DNA from: Nitrospirales bacterium
Lineage (GTDB): Bacteria; Nitrospirota; Nitrospiria; Nitrospirales; UBA8639
Direction of reading: 5' to 3'
Length of the DNA: 8,878 bases
Assembly: GCA_021604265.1 (NCBI GenBank)
Contig: BQIY01000065.1
Location: forward strand, 1 to 8,878
Shown here: one piece after another, positions 6,265-8,878 of the stretch
How the letters are laid out: the number at the start of each line of letters is the position of its first letter
How positions within the stretch are numbered: position 1 is the first letter of the stretch
Position numbers and translations under genes: made by a program
The notes under the pieces: model-generated
What the model was told of the DNA's origin: nothing
What the model saw: only the letters and a program-made list of their open reading frames with translations
The model's database searches: none

Positions 6265-7062
6265 ATGAAATACCTTCAATATTTTCAGTCCAAGTCGCTC
6301 CTTCTTGCGGTATGGATTCTTATGACCGTCGGATGTACTCATTCTCCGGCCACAGTCAACGAAACCGTTCAGATACCTCAAGCCACGCCGGGACACGAAG
6401 TCTTGATTCATGAGGCACGTGAGGAAACCAGTTTACTGCGCTCAGAACTCGCCATGATTAAAATTTCCACCGCTAAACAGCAGGCAGAACTTCAGGCGGC
6501 CCTGAATCGTGTCACGACACTCCAAGAGCGTGAAGAAGAGGTCTCAGCCAGTGTTCAAACCATCAAAGAGACACTCTTGGCAGCTGAAAATGAACGTGAC
6601 CAACTTCGTCAGGAAAAGATTGAGCTTCAAGCTCAATCAGCCGCGCTTCCAGATCTTCAACAATTAATCGCCGAAATGCAGACCATCCAGACCTCGGTAC
6701 ACGAAATGATGGCCAACATGCAGACGCTGATGACCGAAGTGGTTCAGATCAAACAAGATATGAAGCGTCAGGGACAGTCTCAACGCGGCACGCCAAGCTT
6801 AACCGCCTTTTCCATGACGACCTCTTCAACGTCAAAGCCGGGCACAGACACGTGGATTGTCAGCGCCGGCGATACTTTGTGGCACATCGCTCAACAACAT
6901 GGCATCTCCGTTGACGACTTAATGGATAGCAATGCATTAGAATCAGATATGATTGTGGAAGGGCAAGCTTTGACGATCCCTCAACTTGCCGCTCATCAAC
7001 CTGACCAAGAACAGCAAGATGAGCATATGCCGGAGTCTAAGGCTGCCGCTCAGCCAGAGTAA
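6265..7062 (+). CDS. Coiled-coil lipoprotein with C-terminal LysM domain
   Basis: From ATG 6265 the 265-residue protein begins with a lipoprotein signal peptide, SLLLAVWILMTVGC, with Cys24 as the lipidation site. SD-like TAGG at 6254-6257 gives a normal spacing. ATG 6250 is also in frame but only adds MVGLA before the basic start. Residues about 44-166 are a long, charged helix rich in Glu, Gln and Leu, probably a coiled coil. A Thr/Ser linker follows, then a LysM domain at about 195-241 (WIVSAGDTLWHIAQQHGIS, ending GQALTIPQ), which in the family binds peptidoglycan glycan chains. An acidic Gln-rich tail ends it. It occupies the place between pseudopilins and GspF where classical systems encode inner-membrane platform proteins. 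It may tie the machine to the cell wall or space the membranes, perhaps loosely like FimV/TapB-type LysM proteins. That role is inferred from position and domains only. Confidence 0.85.
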   Translation: MKYLQYFQSKSLLLAVWILMTVGCTHSPATVNETVQIPQATPGHEVLIHEAREETSLLRSELAMIKISTAKQQAELQAALNRVTTLQEREEEVSASVQTIKETLLAAENERDQLRQEKIELQAQSAALPDLQQLIAEMQTIQTSVHEMMANMQTLMTEVVQIKQDMKRQGQSQRGTPSLTAFSMTTSSTSKPGTDTWIVSAGDTLWHIAQQHGISVDDLMDSNALESDMIVEGQALTIPQLAAHQPDQEQQDEHMPESKAAAQPE

Positions 7063-7085
7063 AGACAACGACTGACTCCTCAGTC
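7041..7085 (+). repeat. Two adjacent small hairpins at the LysM gene end and before gspF
   Basis: GGCTG/CAGCC (7041-7045 with 7051-7055) forms a 5-bp stem across the last LysM-gene codons. GACTGA/TCAGTC (7070-7075 with 7080-7085) forms a perfect 6-bp stem with a CTCC loop 8 bases after the stop. Neither is followed by a T run, so a strong intrinsic terminator is unlikely. They could mark an mRNA processing or stability point that sets gspF/gspE levels apart from the upstream genes. Confidence 0.35.
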
Positions 7086-7124
7086 TGGCATCACTCATTT
7101 AACTGTTTCGAATATCTCCATCAC

Positions 7125-8333
7125 GTGCCACTATTTCGCTACAGAGCCGCGCGACCCGATGGAAGCATCTTTGAAGATTCAACGGAAGACGATAACGAAC
7201 GCGCTGTCCGAGCTCGGTTGGAAGGCCAGGGAATCCTCATTCTTGAGCTCAATGGGAAAGGGGTTCAAACCGCAAGCTACACCTTTCAACGAAAAAGAAA
7301 ACCACTCTCACTTCGAGAGTTTCTCGTGTTTAATCAAGAGTTTCTCGCCTTGATTAAATCCGGTCTGCCGATGCTGCGAAGCTTCGATCTGTTATCAGAG
7401 CGGGCCTCGAAGGAAGCCTTTCAGCACGCGCTTCTGGGGCTTCGCGAAGAAATACGTGGCGGATCATCGATTTCTGATGCCATGGCTAATTATCCCACAT
7501 ACTTTTCAGAGCTCTACCAGGCATCCATCCGATCTGGCGAACAATCCGGGAACCTGCCAGAAGTGATCCAGCGGTATATCGAATACCTCAAACTCCTCAT
7601 TAGTGTCAGAGAAAAAGTCGTCAAAGCCCTCGCCTATCCTTCATTTTTAGTTGTATTCGGTTTTGCCATCGTCGGGTTTTTGTTGGCGTATGTCATGCCA
7701 ATTTTTGCGGAAGTGTATGCCGAAAGCAATACGGAATTGCCCCTGGCGACACAACTGCTACTCGACACCATTACATACGCTGGCGTGTGGCTGCCGTGGG
7801 TGCTCGTGGGCGTGCTCGTCACAGGCATTGGATTCCACCTCTGGTGGAAAACACCTCAGGGACTCCTGCACACCCATCGTTGGCTCCTTCGCATTCCCAT
7901 GATTGGTGATGTCGTCCTCAAGAATCAAGTCATTCGTTTTACACGAACGCTTTCCACCATTCTTGCCGGTGGCATTCCATTACTGTCAGCGCTTCAAGTC
8001 ACGGCCCGCGGCATGACGAATCAAGTCTTTACCCATGCCTTGGCTGCCACGATCGATTCGGTCAAAGATGGGAAAAGCCTCTCTTCATCATTAAAACACG
8101 AATCCTTTCTTCCAAGAATGACCATCGAAATGATTGAAGTCGGAGAAACCACCGGCTCGCTCGAAACCATGTTGCTTGAAGTGGCAGAGTTTCATGAAGG
8201 CGAACTCGACCTCCAACTTTCACGGTTAACGACATGGATTGAACCCCTCCTCTTGCTGGGAATGGGGATACTTGTCGGTGGAATTGTTATTATTATGTAC
8301 TTACCAATCTTTAATCTCGCGGGCGCCATTTAA
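7125..8333 (+). CDS. gspF: Inner-membrane platform protein GspF (PulF/PilC family)
   Basis: The 402-residue protein has the usual family length and start. A GTG at 7125 gives MPLFRYRA, the characteristic GspF/PilC opening. Two T2SSF repeats are visible. The first starts near residue 67 (FNQEFLALIKSGLPMLRSFD) and contains RSGEQSGNL; the second starts near 269 (RFTRTLSTILAGGIPLLSAL) and contains the hallmark MIEVGETTGSLETML. Three membrane segments lie at about 173-195, 222-242 and 371-397, as expected. In the family this protein sits in the inner membrane and couples the GspE ATPase to pseudopilus assembly. No clear Shine-Dalgarno precedes the GTG. It follows the LysM gene by 62 bases holding a hairpin and precedes gspE by 36 bases. 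The sequence alone does not separate the T2SS and type IV pilus versions, but the neighbours favour a T2SS-like system. Confidence 0.95.
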   Translation: MPLFRYRAARPDGSIFEDSTEDDNERAVRARLEGQGILILELNGKGVQTASYTFQRKRKPLSLREFLVFNQEFLALIKSGLPMLRSFDLLSERASKEAFQHALLGLREEIRGGSSISDAMANYPTYFSELYQASIRSGEQSGNLPEVIQRYIEYLKLLISVREKVVKALAYPSFLVVFGFAIVGFLLAYVMPIFAEVYAESNTELPLATQLLLDTITYAGVWLPWVLVGVLVTGIGFHLWWKTPQGLLHTHRWLLRIPMIGDVVLKNQVIRFTRTLSTILAGGIPLLSALQVTARGMTNQVFTHALAATIDSVKDGKSLSSSLKHESFLPRMTIEMIEVGETTGSLETMLLEVAEFHEGELDLQLSRLTTWIEPLLLLGMGILVGGIVIIMYLPIFNLAGAI

Positions 8334-8369
8334 ATGTCGAATCCGCAGAGAGCTCGGTAGAGAACCGCA

Positions 8370-8878
8370 ATGCCTACACCGCTCAAACGTGTTGCACTCG
8401 AAGACATTTTCATTAAGCGCGGCCTTATTCCTGATACCCGAATGGAACAACTCGTCTCACAAGCCCTTGAGACCCATCGTCCATTAAAGGCCATCTTACT
8501 GGAAGAGGGCATTGTCTCCGAGGAACACATTGTCCAGGCGTTAGCCGAACAGTACGGTCTACCGTATGAACCCCTCAATGAATTTCGCGTCAATCCTGAT
8601 TTTTTTGAATCAATTCCCGTTGAATGGATGCATCGATACCCATTTGTCCCGCTCTCAGAAGAGGATGGGGTGCTCACCATTGCCATTCCCAACCCTCAAG
8701 ATGTCCGAGTGCTTGATGAGTTGGAACTGTTCCTGGGCTGTGAATTGCGGTTGGTGGTCTCAACCGACACCGCCATTCAAGACGCCTTAGCCGCCAGTGA
8801 AGGCAATAAACAGGTTCTTTCTCGAATTCAAGCCGAACTGGACCCGGTTCTCATTAAAGAAGACGAGAAAGGGGAAGA
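8370..8878 (+). CDS. gspE: Secretion ATPase GspE, N-terminal part (runs off the right edge)
   Basis: ATG 8370 opens 169 codons to the window end with no stop. It is the first start after an in-frame TAG at 8358, which makes the start firm. The visible protein is the GspE/PilB/MshE N-terminal region: two helical half-repeats at about 8-60 (FIKRGLIPDTRMEQLV, then LLEEGIVSEEHIVQALAEQY), followed by GLPYEPLNEF and an alpha/beta subdomain to about 145 with VPLSEEDGVLTIAIPNPQD. The Walker and zinc-binding parts lie beyond the window. In the family this is the cytoplasmic hexameric ATPase that powers pseudopilus assembly through GspF. The half-repeats resemble a c-di-GMP-binding MshEN domain, but the RLG-type positions read ALE and PLK, so ligand binding is doubtful. 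An 8-codon frame (8334-8360) begins directly after the gspF stop (TAAATG) in the same frame. Confidence 0.9.
   Translation, partial: MPTPLKRVALEDIFIKRGLIPDTRMEQLVSQALETHRPLKAILLEEGIVSEEHIVQALAEQYGLPYEPLNEFRVNPDFFESIPVEWMHRYPFVPLSEEDGVLTIAIPNPQDVRVLDELELFLGCELRLVVSTDTAIQDALAASEGNKQVLSRIQAELDPVLIKEDEKGE

Noticed and set aside
8330..8692. 120-codon minus-strand frame opposite gspE
   Set aside because: The plus strand here encodes a recognisable GspE N-terminal region. The minus frame is serine-rich with no domain pattern.
1..8878. CRISPR arrays, tRNA or rRNA genes, insertion sequences and dockerin modules
   Set aside because: I looked for evenly spaced repeats, cloverleaf or rRNA-like segments, transposase motifs and paired dockerin loops, and saw none.

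Overview
The window holds most of an atypical type II secretion / type IV pilus-like locus from a diderm (Gram-negative) bacterium, preceded by a separate radical SAM gene. The envelope type follows from two lipoprotein signal peptides, an outer-membrane secretin and a LysM protein. Base composition is close to half G+C. The gene style would fit a Nitrospirota-like organism such as a marine Nitrospira, but that is an impression from memory and not something the sequence proves.

Left part (1-1900): a B12-binding-type radical SAM enzyme (236-1828) with a good ribosome binding site ends at a hairpin that looks like an intrinsic terminator (1851-1889). On the opposite strand an open frame with a strong Shine-Dalgarno sequence starts at 196 and runs off the left edge. 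It may be the 5' end of a divergent gene.

Middle and right (1900-8878): a control region with a perfect TATAAT and overlapping inverted repeats leads into seven same-strand genes. In order they are: a pseudopilin lacking Glu at +5 (2083-2679); a lipidated secretin with N-terminal TPRs and a C-terminal cohesin-like domain (2942-5341); a Cys-containing GspG-like pseudopilin (5343-5855); a canonical GspG pseudopilin (5852-6256); a coiled-coil/LysM lipoprotein (6265-7062); GspF (7125-8333); and the N-terminal part of GspE (8370 to the right edge). The last six are tightly spaced (overlap of 4 to a gap of 62 bases) and are probably one operon. The first pseudopilin is separated from the secretin by 262 bases.

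How the parts should work together (family knowledge plus inference): GspE hydrolyses ATP in the cytoplasm. GspF in the inner membrane couples this to assembly of a short pseudopilus from the three GspG-like subunits. The pseudopilus works through the secretin channel in the outer membrane. The secretin carries its own lipid anchor, so it may not need a pilotin. The LysM lipoprotein could tie the machine to peptidoglycan, and the cohesin-like domain is a candidate docking site for a partner or cargo. No GspC, H, I, J, K, L, M or prepilin peptidase gene is present in the window. The most unusual points are the cohesin/TPR/lipoprotein secretin, the all-GspG-like pseudopilin set, and the degenerate c-di-GMP-type N-domain of GspE.
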